Positions 28,401 through 35,120 of a stretch of 64,000 bases of DNA are shown piece after piece. Origin of the DNA: an uncultured Clostridia bacterium. Lineage in GTDB: Bacteria; Bacillota; Clostridia; Christensenellales; CAG-138. Made by a program: the position numbers and the translations under genes. Positions within the stretch are counted from its first letter, which is position 1. Each line of letters begins with the position of its first letter. The notes under the pieces are model-generated. The model was not told the DNA's origin. It made no database searches and saw nothing but the letters and a program-made list of their open reading frames with translations. The stretch is from the NCBI GenBank assembly GCA_934633695.1, contig CAKTYT010000001.1, forward strand, positions 186,001-250,000. Reading direction: 5' to 3'.

Positions 28401-30691
28401 TGCACCATACCTATGAGTACAGCACGGATCAGGCAGTTCGGTGCCCCGCTTCACTCGTGACGGTCGACTTGAATACCGGTACTGTGAACGTTGTTGCCCA
28501 GCTTGACTTTAACAGACCCGTATATGCCCTTGCATGTGATGCACAGGGACAGCTCTATGCAGCAGGTTCTTCCTCCGGTGATCATTCACAGACCGTTATC
28601 TATACGGTGGATAAGGTGACAGGAGAGTATGAGGAGTTTATGACTATTGCGGACGTCGTTACTTTCACGGGCAATAATTATTACGGCAATATGCAATACA
28701 ACCCTCAAATGGCATATGACTATGGCACGAACAGACTGTATCTTAATGCGACATACAGTGCACAGGGACTCAAGTTTGCGAGCGGTGTTGTAATGATTCA
28801 GCTCGGTGAGGATCCGTATTCGGTAAATCTCGGAGGAATCAGCCTTTATACACGCGAAGGTTCGTCTATTAAGTACGGTGAAGCGTTCCTTGGACTCATG
28901 GCCTTTATTCCTGATGAGGACGAGCTGCCGCAGAGTACTGTCAATGGCATACTGCTTAATAAGACGTCTGCACGCACATATGTGGGCGGGAATGCACAGC
29001 TTGAGGCGACAGTACGTCCTTCAAATGCGGCAGATACGAGTGTAACCTGGACATCGGAGGATGAAAGCATTGCAGTCGTCGATGAAAACGGTCTAGTAAC
29101 CGGCATTGCAGTGGGAAATACTGTAATAACAGTCACAAGCAACCAAACGGGGGTATCTGCACAATGCACGGTTGAAGTAGTTGAACAGCCCGGTGCTTCC
29201 TCTGTTGCATACACTATTTCAGCAAACAGAGATGCTTTGATCGCGTTCAATCCCGCTCTCCCCGCACAGACGGCAATAACCATTGCGGAATTCAGCGGCG
29301 GTTCAATGATTAAGGGCCTTGCATACGGAGAAAACTTCCTGTTCTATGTCGTTGAAAGTGGCTATTCTTACCAGCTCTACCGGTATGACATAGTGACCCG
29401 CCAAAGCGTCAGCCTGGGTGGTCTTGAAGCATGGACAGGCATTAACGATATTGCATATGACCCTGACAATGAACTCCTTTATGCAGTCGGCGGATTCTAT
29501 ATGTTCCAATACAATACCGCCACCCTGCAGGCGGGCGGAACAAATTACATGTCTGGCTATATTATGGATTCCGATTACTGCACAATGGTTGGTGTTGCAG
29601 TAAAGGATGGTGCTGTTTATGCAATCGGCAATGATTGGGCAACCTCCGTTCCAAAGCTTATAAGGTACTCCGATAAGTATCTTACAGACAGGACGGTCGT
29701 TATGACGGGGGTTGGCATCAATGTCTATGCGGGTGCAACTGAAATGGATTATGATGCAACAACCGATCTTTTCTACGTGACAGATGCTTCAAACAACATC
29801 TACTCAATGTCCGATACCGGCGAGACTCACTTCGTAGATATTCTCGGTGGAGGCATTGACCTTAATGGTCTTGCTATCAACTCGACTCCGAGTTATTCTG
29901 TCAGGTATACTGATGGTGTAGATGGCGAAGTTATCTTTGCAGACCAGCAGTATTTTGTTCAGGAGGGTTCACACACACCGAACTTTAACGGAACTCCCAG
30001 ACGTGCAGGCTACACCTTTGCAGGCTGGACACCCGAGGTTGCAGAATTTGTTACCGAAAACGTTGTATATACAGCAACGTGGACGCTTAACGACTATACC
30101 ATTACCTTTGACGCACACGGCGGCGAAGTCAGTCCTGCGGAAATCACGGTAACATACGGTCAACCCGTTGGTGCATTGCCCGTTCCGACCCGTGAAGGCT
30201 TTGACTTTATCGGTTGGTTTGATGAGAACGGCACAAGGTATACTGCTGAAACCGTTTATCTTGTTGACGGAGATCTCACTCTCAATGCCCGTTGGTCCAT
30301 GGCTGCTTACACTGTTACTTTCGTTGACGGTCTCAACGATAACGCAGTTATAGGTACGCTGATTGTGGGCAGGGGAGACGTTATCGATTCTAACGAATTC
30401 CCAATTGCTCCTGAGCATCAGGGATATGTCTTCTGCGGATGGGATTATGATGGAGAGCCCGTTATGAGTGATATGACGGTTGCTGCTGTCTACCATCTGC
30501 TCGGAGATGTCAATATGGATGGCTGCGTAAATGGCGTTGATGCTCTTATGGCACTTCGTAAAGCAATGGGCATCACCGTGCTCACGGAGAATCAGTGCCG
30601 CCTTGCCGACGTCAATTTTGACGGTGAGGTCATGGTAGATGATGCTCTCAGAATACTGCGTCATGCAATCGGCATCGAACTGCTTGGATAA
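22448..30691 (+). CDS. Giant secreted subtilisin-like protease with Big2, InlB-type repeats and a dockerin
   Basis: The 2747-residue protein begins with a signal peptide (MKKRVLALLLTLVMLVSCLP). Next come an I9-like propeptide (about 95-190) and an S8 catalytic domain with D231 (ILDTG), H305 (DHGTHVAG) and S633 (GTSMASP); AAGND holds the oxyanion Asn. A PA domain (about 490-590) is inserted and an Fn3-like domain follows, as in lactocepin and C5a peptidase. Further on are a FlgD-like Ig unit (about 950-1005), three Big2 Ig domains (about 1415-1480, 1790-1875 and 2165-2245) separated by propeller-like repeats, three InlB/Flg_new repeats (about 2480-2685) and a type I dockerin with DVNMDGCVNGVD and DVNFDGEVMVDD. 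AAGGAGG precedes ATG 22448. It should be exported and held by a cohesin. Confidence 0.9.
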   Translation: MKKRVLALLLTLVMLVSCLPTTLIAKTSSNSIAGTADGPLSLTEREGKSGFAIGREEESSTANTHHGKLNTDRFELSSTPFSENDAPASLRPGDEVTFIVVLNPASLLENYSVREISERTDAVKSQESKQTKVIDSAKKQAADVLGKSKYEFGFDYTVAMTGFSVTTAYGNRKMLEALKGVESVYVAPTFALPETGCDLTPFTNNSSTMIGSDILNNSGYGGKGMRIAILDTGILVTHPNFAALPEDKLDDPITRQSVDDIWYTLNAGKSTSKLNRSYYNTKLPFIFNYSTADFDVSNTYAGSDHGTHVAGIAAANKIEGSKAVGVAPDAQLVIMQVFQSGGGAGWATILAAMEDCVRLEVDTVNLSLGAAAGFTDVPTMMETMNQFLESDIQVIIAAGNDTNNAYGNRWGTNMSLISNPDTGLVGTPSTYSAAISVASVDNDGYEQLYITVGGVDFGYQDTAATSATSFIANFRNRDLEYVMVPGYGTEADYEGIDVNGKVAVISRGGNSFPEKQSIAQANGAIACVVYNNTIGIVNMQINDGAGNIPAVSVTKSAGRALLAQAESGNAVFRVCNADTQLFHIDRTISSFSSWGVTPDLKLKPEITGVGGSVYSTVDPAISGSYYGSMSGTSMASPQIAGAMAVLIQYLDENYPELTGAEQRRVAAALLMSTANPLFATETLEYSPRAQGSGLADLVKATTTKAYLTNASASEGRPKAEIGDNDSKDGIFNFSFEINNLTDEVLTYTLDSSLLTESIYGGMFISASPYGLTTRVTFDGGNTVTVPANGRVTVNAEIRLTDADKEYMDTFPNGIFVEGFVYAVPVVGSEAEQPVSLTMPIVGFYGDWSAADIFDSENELEYSLYPVRIFTNNAQLGTNPYIRTGRAGDVYNAFSYSNPLAEIDYGMLRNARTLRITVTNRDTGEVYFDISGEYQAKSYYNASYGQIIPGYLLAGDGDVWDGKDMNGNELPDGTVVTYRMDACLDDGDSIVDDSIVFDVTLDSTAPQILNGADLQSAVYFDEDNGRTYLNLELLENRYIAAVLFESSNGTIMGKFEVENTPGEVYNGRFDITGFGNEFTIIVADYACNETVIDAFLNLGDHTGGDAGPVALDSSRIYGCETYDAAAVEGGWFSANKADLSDARNETFDSANRYYSAEYVNGYLIAQNAGTGSLELVTPSGTYWKTKTLVAQSGKVGDNGVWVLYDMAMDYSGTRTALLDPWDSAAGTDFLLAVGWAYKGDNNNDGKDDGYNALYKIWTSKWNNQVFVDEVGPITGENGSSEILCLGITTEGSIYGIGTNGCLYSLELNEGGSGAETVLIGETDFVNYPGFGGANVIQSMGYDHNTDTMYWFAHSQVPQGGVYVNINVTYTVNLETAACTEVGTYGPGGQTCLFIPNDIESDLFQMGINATGFSLEPYSTTMVQNQTRQIKVAWQPWNAQANSVTWSTSNDDIAVVDANGFVTAVSEGEAVITATGQVWDPYHWDDETGTTIPAWVDYSSECRIKVVKAEDALYGFVVEDFSNIGNRFTWFTYADKTPTAITSLGKPMVTYFDPTAGDNITVSALWQGGAYYNGYVYTVMAQARTAPDGTFGGASVLYRSLVTKGATPAETVIGEPEEIGYTIGIEVGNIGFDYNTGRMYGVDLTNGGLCIVDLETGSIDPLGTFSGDIGGPAIATAMCVTAEGLIVIADMNSTLYSVDADTLYTTRLGSASGDSWFYAGMTYDYNTGNIYWNPCMNKGLSPLYLVTLGQDEWEPDRTVATIIDMGDVSTKAGVEQTVLFTIPDNEPETQIIPVESITITNGESAVGLIGGTLQLNVVTEPLRPTNQVKTWVSSNEEVVVVDRFGKLTFTGIGTATVTVTTTNKNDDTLYTDSIEITVLEAAGEFKAFLNLDQGGTSYYDFWIHGNDYDLRHMLVDKSMISVYSLRSGVYYDGYYYAFNDKGAFLRIDESDLSAYTTIGTANIDTYNDQITALAMDYATGTLYGLTLHHTYEYSTDQAVRCPASLVTVDLNTGTVNVVAQLDFNRPVYALACDAQGQLYAAGSSSGDHSQTVIYTVDKVTGEYEEFMTIADVVTFTGNNYYGNMQYNPQMAYDYGTNRLYLNATYSAQGLKFASGVVMIQLGEDPYSVNLGGISLYTREGSSIKYGEAFLGLMAFIPDEDELPQSTVNGILLNKTSARTYVGGNAQLEATVRPSNAADTSVTWTSEDESIAVVDENGLVTGIAVGNTVITVTSNQTGVSAQCTVEVVEQPGASSVAYTISANRDALIAFNPALPAQTAITIAEFSGGSMIKGLAYGENFLFYVVESGYSYQLYRYDIVTRQSVSLGGLEAWTGINDIAYDPDNELLYAVGGFYMFQYNTATLQAGGTNYMSGYIMDSDYCTMVGVAVKDGAVYAIGNDWATSVPKLIRYSDKYLTDRTVVMTGVGINVYAGATEMDYDATTDLFYVTDASNNIYSMSDTGETHFVDILGGGIDLNGLAINSTPSYSVRYTDGVDGEVIFADQQYFVQEGSHTPNFNGTPRRAGYTFAGWTPEVAEFVTENVVYTATWTLNDYTITFDAHGGEVSPAEITVTYGQPVGALPVPTREGFDFIGWFDENGTRYTAETVYLVDGDLTLNARWSMAAYTVTFVDGLNDNAVIGTLIVGRGDVIDSNEFPIAPEHQGYVFCGWDYDGEPVMSDMTVAAVYHLLGDVNMDGCVNGVDALMALRKAMGITVLTENQCRLADVNFDGEVMVDDALRILRHAIGIELLG

Positions 30692-30703
30692 ACTGTGATG
30701 TAA

Positions 30704-30749
30704 ATAAAAAAGAACAGTGTTCTGCATTTGCAGGATGCTGTTCTTTTTT
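30704..30749 (+). terminator. Intrinsic terminator of the giant protease gene
   Basis: AAGAACAG and CTGTTCTT form the base of a hairpin with an inner CTGC-ATTT-GCAG stem, followed by a T-run. Confidence 0.78.
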
Positions 30750-30750
30750 G

Positions 30751-30786
30751 AAGAAAAAACACATTTGCATCGCTGCAAATGTGTTT
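30751..30786 (-). terminator. Intrinsic terminator of tRNA-Asn copy 2
   Basis: On the minus strand a perfect 13-bp stem (AAACACATTTGCA with its complement) and a 4-base loop are followed by further T residues, immediately after the encoded CCA. Confidence 0.75.
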
Positions 30787-30787
30787 C

Positions 30788-30863
30788 TGGCTCCCCCTGT
30801 TGGACTCGAACCAACGACACTGCGGTTAACAGCCGCATGCTCTACCGACTGAGCTAAGGAGGA
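30788..30863 (-). tRNA. tRNA-Asn (GTT), copy 2
   Basis: It is identical to the copy at 14179-14254 across acceptor stem, GTT anticodon arm, T arm and CCA, but in the opposite orientation. Sequence upstream is also partly shared. Confidence 0.97.
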
Positions 30864-30891
30864 ATAATCATCGTCCATCGGAACGATGTGT

Positions 30892-30920
30892 ATTCTACCA
30901 CCGTTTTCCCTAAAATGCAA
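30892..30920 (-). promoter_or_regulatory. Promoter of tRNA-Asn copy 2
   Basis: TTGCAT (30915-30920) and TAGAAT (30892-30897) are separated by 17 bases on the minus strand, as in copy 1. Confidence 0.75.
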
Positions 30921-31015
30921 CCCCTTTTTTGAAGAAAAAGGAACAAAAACGATTAAATATTAAACGCAAGGATCATCTATTAGGCTGAAATGCCGAAATA
31001 TATTGCCGGATGTGA

Positions 31016-31044
31016 TTGACATCGGAGCAAACCAGTGTTATATT
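31016..31044 (+). promoter_or_regulatory. Promoter of the ABC transporter-GntR operon
   Basis: TTGACA (31016-31021) and TATATT (31039-31044) are 17 bases apart. The leader to the GTG start at 31112 is about 60 bases. Confidence 0.82.
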
Positions 31045-31066
31045 GTGCATACACGATAAGCACAAT
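31042..31066 (+). promoter_or_regulatory. Candidate GntR operator overlapping the transcription start
   Basis: ATTGTGC and GCACAAT form a perfect 7-bp inverted repeat with an 11-base spacer, beginning in the -10 box and covering the start site. The operon ends with a YtrA-type GntR gene, and such regulators bind their own promoter, so autorepression is likely. Confidence 0.55.
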
Positions 31067-31111
31067 TTTGAGTGCTTGTTGGAAATGAAACGAAATATTG
31101 AGGTGAGTTTT

Positions 31112-31966
31112 GTGCTTAAAGTTGAATCAATCTGCAAGAAAAACGGAGATTTTTCACTAAAAGATATCTCTTTCACCCTTGAACCGGGTTATATTTTGGG
31201 ACTGATTGGATGCAATGGTGCCGGCAAGACAACGACACTAAAGGCTATTCTGAACATAAACAAGCCGGATTCCGGCAGGGCTTACTTGTTCGAAAAGGAC
31301 ATGCTTGGCGGTGACGCTTCATATAAGCAGGAAATCGGAATCGTGTTCGGCGAATTTTATTACTATGGTTCCAAACGCCTCCGGAGCATAACAAGTGTCG
31401 TCAAAAAATTCTACGATAATTGGAGTGACGATACTTATAGAAAATACATGGATTATTTCGGACTCGATGAAATGAAAAGGGTAAGCGAGCTTTCAACGGG
31501 AATGCGAATAAAATATGCCATTACAATAGCTCTTTCCCATAACGCAAAGCTGTTTATTTTTGATGAACCGACCAGTGGCCTTGATCCGGTTTCACGGCAT
31601 GAATTGCTGGATATTTTCGGCAAAATTGTCGCAGATGGAAAAAGAAGTATACTTTTTTCGACGCATATTACTTCAGACCTTGATAAATGTGCAGATTACA
31701 TTGTCTACATTCAAAACGGAAGGGTGATAATGAATGCCGACCGAGAGACTGTCCTTGACAACTTCAGACTTGTAAGTGGGGCGAGAAAACAACTTACGGA
31801 TGATGTCAAAGAGAATCTCATCGGTTACGAAATCAATGCCTTTGGTTTCACAGGGATGATGACAGCGGAAAATGCATCGGAGTACACGGACCTTCAGACT
31901 GCTCGTCCTGACATTGAATCCATAATGGTTTATTCCGAAAAAAACAATAAAGCGAGGAGGAATTGA
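31112..31966 (+). CDS. ABC transporter ATP-binding protein
   Basis: The 284-residue ATPase has Walker A GCNGAGKTTT, the signature LSTGMRIK, Walker B LFIFDEPTSGLD and the switch His in FSTHIT. The last 70 residues form an extra domain, as in YtrB/YxlF-like ATPases linked to antibiotic or cell-wall stress. I chose the GTG at 31112 because GAGGTGAG lies six bases upstream; an in-frame ATG at 31091 lacks a site and the frame above it overlaps the promoter and operator. The membrane partner follows after three bases and a GntR regulator ends the operon. The substrate cannot be told from sequence. Confidence 0.88.
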   Translation: MLKVESICKKNGDFSLKDISFTLEPGYILGLIGCNGAGKTTTLKAILNINKPDSGRAYLFEKDMLGGDASYKQEIGIVFGEFYYYGSKRLRSITSVVKKFYDNWSDDTYRKYMDYFGLDEMKRVSELSTGMRIKYAITIALSHNAKLFIFDEPTSGLDPVSRHELLDIFGKIVADGKRSILFSTHITSDLDKCADYIVYIQNGRVIMNADRETVLDNFRLVSGARKQLTDDVKENLIGYEINAFGFTGMMTAENASEYTDLQTARPDIESIMVYSEKNNKARRN

Positions 31967-31969
31967 GCT

Positions 31970-32632
31970 GTGCGAAATGTTGTGAATTGTGCTTATAAAG
32001 ACCTGAAGCTTGCTTTTCATCTCTCGATAGTTATTTACATGTTTATTGGAGTAGGTCTGTTTTTTGCTCCGAATTACCCGGCTTACATCGGCCCGTTTTT
32101 TGTCGTAATGGGTATAATGACAAGCTTTAACATGGACCTTGCCAACCATGACCGCGAGTTTTGCTGCATTATGCCAATATCAAAGGCTGATGCGGTGCGA
32201 GGGAGAGTCCTCGCCGTTGCACTGCTGGAGATTTTTACTATTTTGGCATGTATTCCGAGTGCATTTCTTGGTTCTCGTTTCATAGATTCGCTTGAGGGAG
32301 TAACCGAGGTCTTTATTAAGCCAAACTGCACGTTGTTTGCCGTTGTGCTTTTGGGATATGCGATTGCCAACATGATAATAATTTTGGCGGGGTATTCAAA
32401 ACAATTCAAGGTTGGAATCAGAGGTCTTATCTGCCTCTTGCTGTATGTGCTGCTCATCGGTGCTGCAGAGGGTATTTCCAGAATTCCGCATTTGGACTTT
32501 TTAAGGGATAATTCCGCGGACGCACTTATGAAGCAGCTTCCGGTTCTGATAGGATCAATTGTGATTTATGTCGGATTTATGCTGCTTACTACAAAACTTG
32601 CGATCAAAAGATTTGAAAGGGCAAATATTTAG
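31970..32632 (+). CDS. ABC-2 type transporter permease
   Basis: The 220-residue protein has six hydrophobic segments (about 18-35, 40-52, 80-100, 118-140, 146-164 and 190-208) and resembles the short ABC-2 permeases paired with YtrA-type regulators. The NHDREFCCIMPISKADAVRGR loop after the second helix is typical of this group. GCGAGGAGG precedes the GTG start at 31970. It is encoded directly after the ATPase and overlaps the GntR gene by one base. Confidence 0.8.
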   Translation: MRNVVNCAYKDLKLAFHLSIVIYMFIGVGLFFAPNYPAYIGPFFVVMGIMTSFNMDLANHDREFCCIMPISKADAVRGRVLAVALLEIFTILACIPSAFLGSRFIDSLEGVTEVFIKPNCTLFAVVLLGYAIANMIIILAGYSKQFKVGIRGLICLLLYVLLIGAAEGISRIPHLDFLRDNSADALMKQLPVLIGSIVIYVGFMLLTTKLAIKRFERANI

Positions 32633-33006
32633 TGGACATTCAGTTCTCAGTTATAAATGGATCGCAGGTTCCAATTTATAAGCAGCTGCTCGATAAGCTT
32701 GCTTCGCAGATTATCCTCGGAGAGGTTAGTGGACAAACCTGCCTTCCGCCGATACGAACAGTTGCTTCCAATCTTGGAATCAGTGTTATCACTGTCAAGC
32801 GTACTTGGGAAGAGCTGGAGAGGATGGGACTCATTTACACTGTAACGGGAAAAGGGTGCTTTGTTTGCACTCTCTCGGAGGATAAAAGGACGTGCATGCG
32901 TGAAAAGATGGCGGCGGACAACTTGGCCGCAAACGCACCCTTCTATAAAAATCTTGGCGTAAGCAAAGCAATGATGCATGAATTGATTGATAAATATTTT
33001 GAATGA
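32632..33006 (+). CDS. GntR-family regulator, YtrA subfamily
   Basis: The 124-residue protein has the GntR winged helix (about 10-80): PIYKQLLDKLASQI, then LPPIRTVASNLGISVITVKRTWEELERMGL and a wing VTGKGCFV. The short C-terminal part of about 45 residues with no effector domain defines the YtrA type. It probably represses its own ABC operon through the inverted repeat at 31042-31066. The start is GTG at 32632, overlapping the permease stop. Confidence 0.88.
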   Translation: MDIQFSVINGSQVPIYKQLLDKLASQIILGEVSGQTCLPPIRTVASNLGISVITVKRTWEELERMGLIYTVTGKGCFVCTLSEDKRTCMREKMAADNLAANAPFYKNLGVSKAMMHELIDKYFE

Positions 33007-33033
33007 AAGACTGACTGTCATCCAAAGCTAGGC

Positions 33034-33048
33034 GGTCGTAAAACAGTT
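33034..33048 (+). repeat. Left arm of a 15-bp inverted repeat
   Basis: GGTCGTAAAACAGTT is repeated perfectly in inverse orientation at 34311-34325, enclosing the nucleoside phosphorylase and a decayed DUF559 gene. Confidence 0.7.
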
Positions 33049-33050
33049 TC

Positions 33051-33082
33051 AGTCCCAGCAGTCGTGTCTGCCGGGACTTTTA
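33051..33082 (+). terminator. Intrinsic terminator of the ABC-GntR operon
   Basis: AGTCCCAGCAG and CTGCCGGGACT form an 11-bp stem with one A-C mismatch and a 6-base loop, followed by TTTT. Confidence 0.62.
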
Positions 33083-33111
33083 TTGCATACATTGAAGCCG
33101 TATGATACAAT
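33083..33111 (+). promoter_or_regulatory. Promoter of the nucleoside phosphorylase gene
   Basis: TTGCAT (33083-33088) and TACAAT (33106-33111) are 17 bases apart, 45 bases before the start codon. Confidence 0.75.
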
Positions 33112-33155
33112 GAAACTGACCGATAAACTGGATTCAATGGGAGGGAAGATTTGTC

Positions 33156-33914
33156 ATGTGGTGTTTATCTAATGATAGCTCGAAGGCGGTTATTACTGCA
33201 GCTGAGCAAATAACTAGTGCACATCGTGGGTGCTGTTTACGTTTGCCCGAAACAGCAGTTTTGTTTTTTATGAGCAAGGGAACAGACTATCTCATAGAGC
33301 ATTATAATACGGAGGAAATGGCAGAGCCTTTCCCTCGCTTTCTCAATCGCTGTCCTATTTGGAAGATAAAGGATTTGGATATGTGTTTTCTGGATGGTGG
33401 CCGTGGTGCGCCACAAGCTGTAGACACAGTTGAAACACTTGCCGCCTTGGGCGTGAAGAACATCATTGCTGTTGGAATGTGTGGAGCTTATGATGAGAAT
33501 GTCCGTGTTGGCGAAATCATAGCTCCACAAAAGGCCTTTGTAGAGGAGGGTACATCTCTTCATTACTACGAGTCCATCGAAGCTTCGTATCCTAATGGTG
33601 ATTTGTTGGAAATGGCTACAGCCTCACTTAGTATCAGTAATTATCCCATCGTGTCATCTGATGCGATATACCGCCAGACTTTTGACAAAGAACAGCTGTG
33701 GCGAGAAAAGGGTGCTATCGGTGTAGACATGGAAACATCCGCTGTTTTCAGTGTTGCTCAATATCTTGGACTAAAAGCGGTTGCCTTATTGATGGTTTCT
33801 GACATACACCCCATAAAGCCAGGTGCACCGAAATGGGAGTGGCACATGACAAAGGATATGAGATATCATCTTGCTGAACAGGGGATTGCATTGGCAAAGA
33901 AACTCGTTGGATGA
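33156..33914 (+). CDS. Nucleoside phosphorylase (PNP/UDP family)
   Basis: The 252-residue protein belongs to phosphorylase superfamily 1. The phosphate-binding VGMCGAYDENVRVGEI, the base-side loop AFVEEGTS, and the ribose-binding GVDMETSAVF are recognisable and place it near uridine phosphorylases. It would split nucleosides with phosphate in salvage. GGGAGGG lies 11 bases before the ATG. Codon choice looks less regular than in neighbouring genes, and the gene lies within an inverted repeat with a decayed DUF559 gene, both hinting at acquisition. It is a single-gene unit. Confidence 0.85.
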   Translation: MWCLSNDSSKAVITAAEQITSAHRGCCLRLPETAVLFFMSKGTDYLIEHYNTEEMAEPFPRFLNRCPIWKIKDLDMCFLDGGRGAPQAVDTVETLAALGVKNIIAVGMCGAYDENVRVGEIIAPQKAFVEEGTSLHYYESIEASYPNGDLLEMATASLSISNYPIVSSDAIYRQTFDKEQLWREKGAIGVDMETSAVFSVAQYLGLKAVALLMVSDIHPIKPGAPKWEWHMTKDMRYHLAEQGIALAKKLVG

Positions 33915-33917
33915 AGG

Positions 33918-34180
33918 ATGGCCGGTTATCATTTCCTCGACAAGTTCCAATTTGTTAAACTGATAAAGTCGACAGATTCATCGTGGACTTTTACTGTGCT
34001 TCGCCCAGACTGGTCATTGAACTGGATGGTTCTCAACATTAGGACCCTCAGGGGCTTGTTTTTGATGCTGAACGTTGCTAATTCCTGATGTCTCTTGGGT
34101 TGGAGATTTTGCGATTCTCCAACAGGGATATCGACAGGGATTTTTCGCAGTGTGTACATAAATTGATCTTATCATTCTGA
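33918..34180 (+). pseudogene. Decayed DUF559 (restriction-endonuclease-fold) gene
   Basis: From 33968 one frame reads VDRFIVDFYCASPRLVIELD, then GSQH, and on to LGLEILRFSNRDIDRDF, which is the core of DUF559 proteins (RQ-x-DFYC, LVIELDGSQH, LRFxN). It is broken by in-frame stops after GSQH and after FDAERC. The upstream part (YHFLDKFQFVKL) lies in another frame. So the gene carries at least one frameshift and two stops. DUF559 genes are small, mobile Vsr/REase-like genes. It ends at a TGA at 34178-34180. Confidence 0.7.
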
Positions 34181-34187
34181 AAAAACT

Positions 34188-34258
34188 TGCAAGACCCTTT
34201 CCGGTCACCTACGGTGGCAGTGCTCCCAAAGGGAGAGCCAATGGACTGCACCCCGTTA
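34188..34258 (+). repeat. Short palindromic, REP-like element
   Basis: Two small hairpins lie in tandem: CACC-TAC-GGTG (34206-34216) and CTCCC-AAA-GGGAG (34224-34236). Such palindromes often follow DUF559 genes. No other copy was noticed in this window. Confidence 0.4.
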
Positions 34259-34310
34259 CATAATATGTTGTCATGAGAAATGGGGCGTATCTGTATCGGT
34301 ACGCACCATT

Positions 34311-34325
34311 AACTGTTTTACGACC
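34311..34325 (-). repeat. Right arm of a 15-bp inverted repeat
   Basis: AACTGTTTTACGACC is the exact reverse complement of 33034-33048. Confidence 0.7.
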
Positions 34326-34393
34326 AACCCGCAAATAATTGGGGCTTTCTTGAAAAAATAATTGAATACTCACTCAAATAACGAAAAAAACTG

Positions 34394-34421
34394 TTGACAT
34401 CTGCAAAAAAGTGAGTATAAT
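34394..34421 (+). promoter_or_regulatory. Promoter of the cadC operon
   Basis: A perfect TTGACA (34394-34399) and TATAAT (34416-34421) are spaced by 16 bases. Confidence 0.8.
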
Positions 34422-34424
34422 AAT

Positions 34425-34444
34425 GCTTGAACGAATGTTCAAGC
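34425..34444 (+). promoter_or_regulatory. CadC/ArsR-type operator
   Basis: GCTTGAAC-GAAT-GTTCAAGC is a perfect 8-4-8 palindrome starting three bases after the -10 box and covering the transcription start. ArsR-family repressors bind such TTGAA..TTCAA palindromes, and cadC is the next gene. Confidence 0.7.
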
Positions 34445-34502
34445 GATAAACCGAGTGGTCAGTGCGATGATTCAATTTATCGCAGGAAAGGAGGAGACAT
34501 TA

Positions 34503-34856
34503 ATGACGTCTATTCCGCATTGCGATTTTATTCATGCTCACGAGGATATTGTGAAAAAGGTGAATGAATCTATGCCGAATGAGGAGCTTCTGTACGACCT
34601 TGCTGAGTTGTACAAAGTGTTTGGTGACAGCACGAGAATCAAAATTCTGTATGTGCTGTTCGAAAGTGAGATGTGCGTTTGTGATATTGCTCAACTGTTA
34701 AATATGAGCATTTCCGCAATCTCACATCAATTGAGAGTTCTTAAACAATCTCAGTTGGTACGTTTCCGCAAGGAGGGAAAGACTGTTTTCTATTCCTTGG
34801 CAGACGAACATGTCAGGCTCATTTTAGGGCAGGGCATGGAACATATTTGTGAATAA
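34503..34856 (+). CDS. cadC: CadC-type ArsR-family metal-sensing repressor
   Basis: The 117-residue protein is a winged-helix repressor released from DNA by Cd(II), Pb(II) or Zn(II). Residues that bind metal in Staphylococcus CadC fall at the same numbers here: C7 near the N-terminus and C58/C60 in SEMCVCDIA form the Cd/Pb site, while D101, H103, H114 and E117 form the helix-5 Zn site. The recognition helix is in SISAISHQLRVLK. I chose ATG 34503 with AAAGGAGG upstream. It is first in an operon with a metallochaperone-like HMA protein and the efflux ATPase. Confidence 0.92.
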   Translation: MTSIPHCDFIHAHEDIVKKVNESMPNEELLYDLAELYKVFGDSTRIKILYVLFESEMCVCDIAQLLNMSISAISHQLRVLKQSQLVRFRKEGKTVFYSLADEHVRLILGQGMEHICE

Positions 34857-34876
34857 TATTAAAAGGAGCTGTTATT

Positions 34877-35095
34877 ATGAAAAAGACAATTAAAATGAAC
34901 AACCTTGACTGTGCGAACTGTGCCGCAAAGATGGAAAACGAAATCAAAAAAATAGACGGTGTTGAATCGGCATCAATTAATTTCATGCTTCAGAGGCTTT
35001 CGATTGAAGCTGACGAAACTAAATTTGCTGAAATCCTTCCTCAAGTTGAGAAGGCCTGCAAAAAAATTGACAGAGATGTCGAGCTTGCATTTTGA
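34877..35095 (+). CDS. Free-standing HMA heavy-metal-binding domain protein
   Basis: The 72-residue protein is one ferredoxin-like HMA domain with the metal motif LDCANCAAK (C12 and C15 region), like CopZ or the N-terminal domain of metal ATPases. The downstream CadA ATPase has no HMA domain of its own, so this gene probably supplies it in trans, either as a metallochaperone or as a regulatory domain. An AAAGGAG site precedes it and the ATPase follows after 25 bases. Confidence 0.88.
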   Translation: MKKTIKMNNLDCANCAAKMENEIKKIDGVESASINFMLQRLSIEADETKFAEILPQVEKACKKIDRDVELAF

Positions 35096-35120
35096 AAATA
35101 ATTGAGGGTGAGGTTCGATT

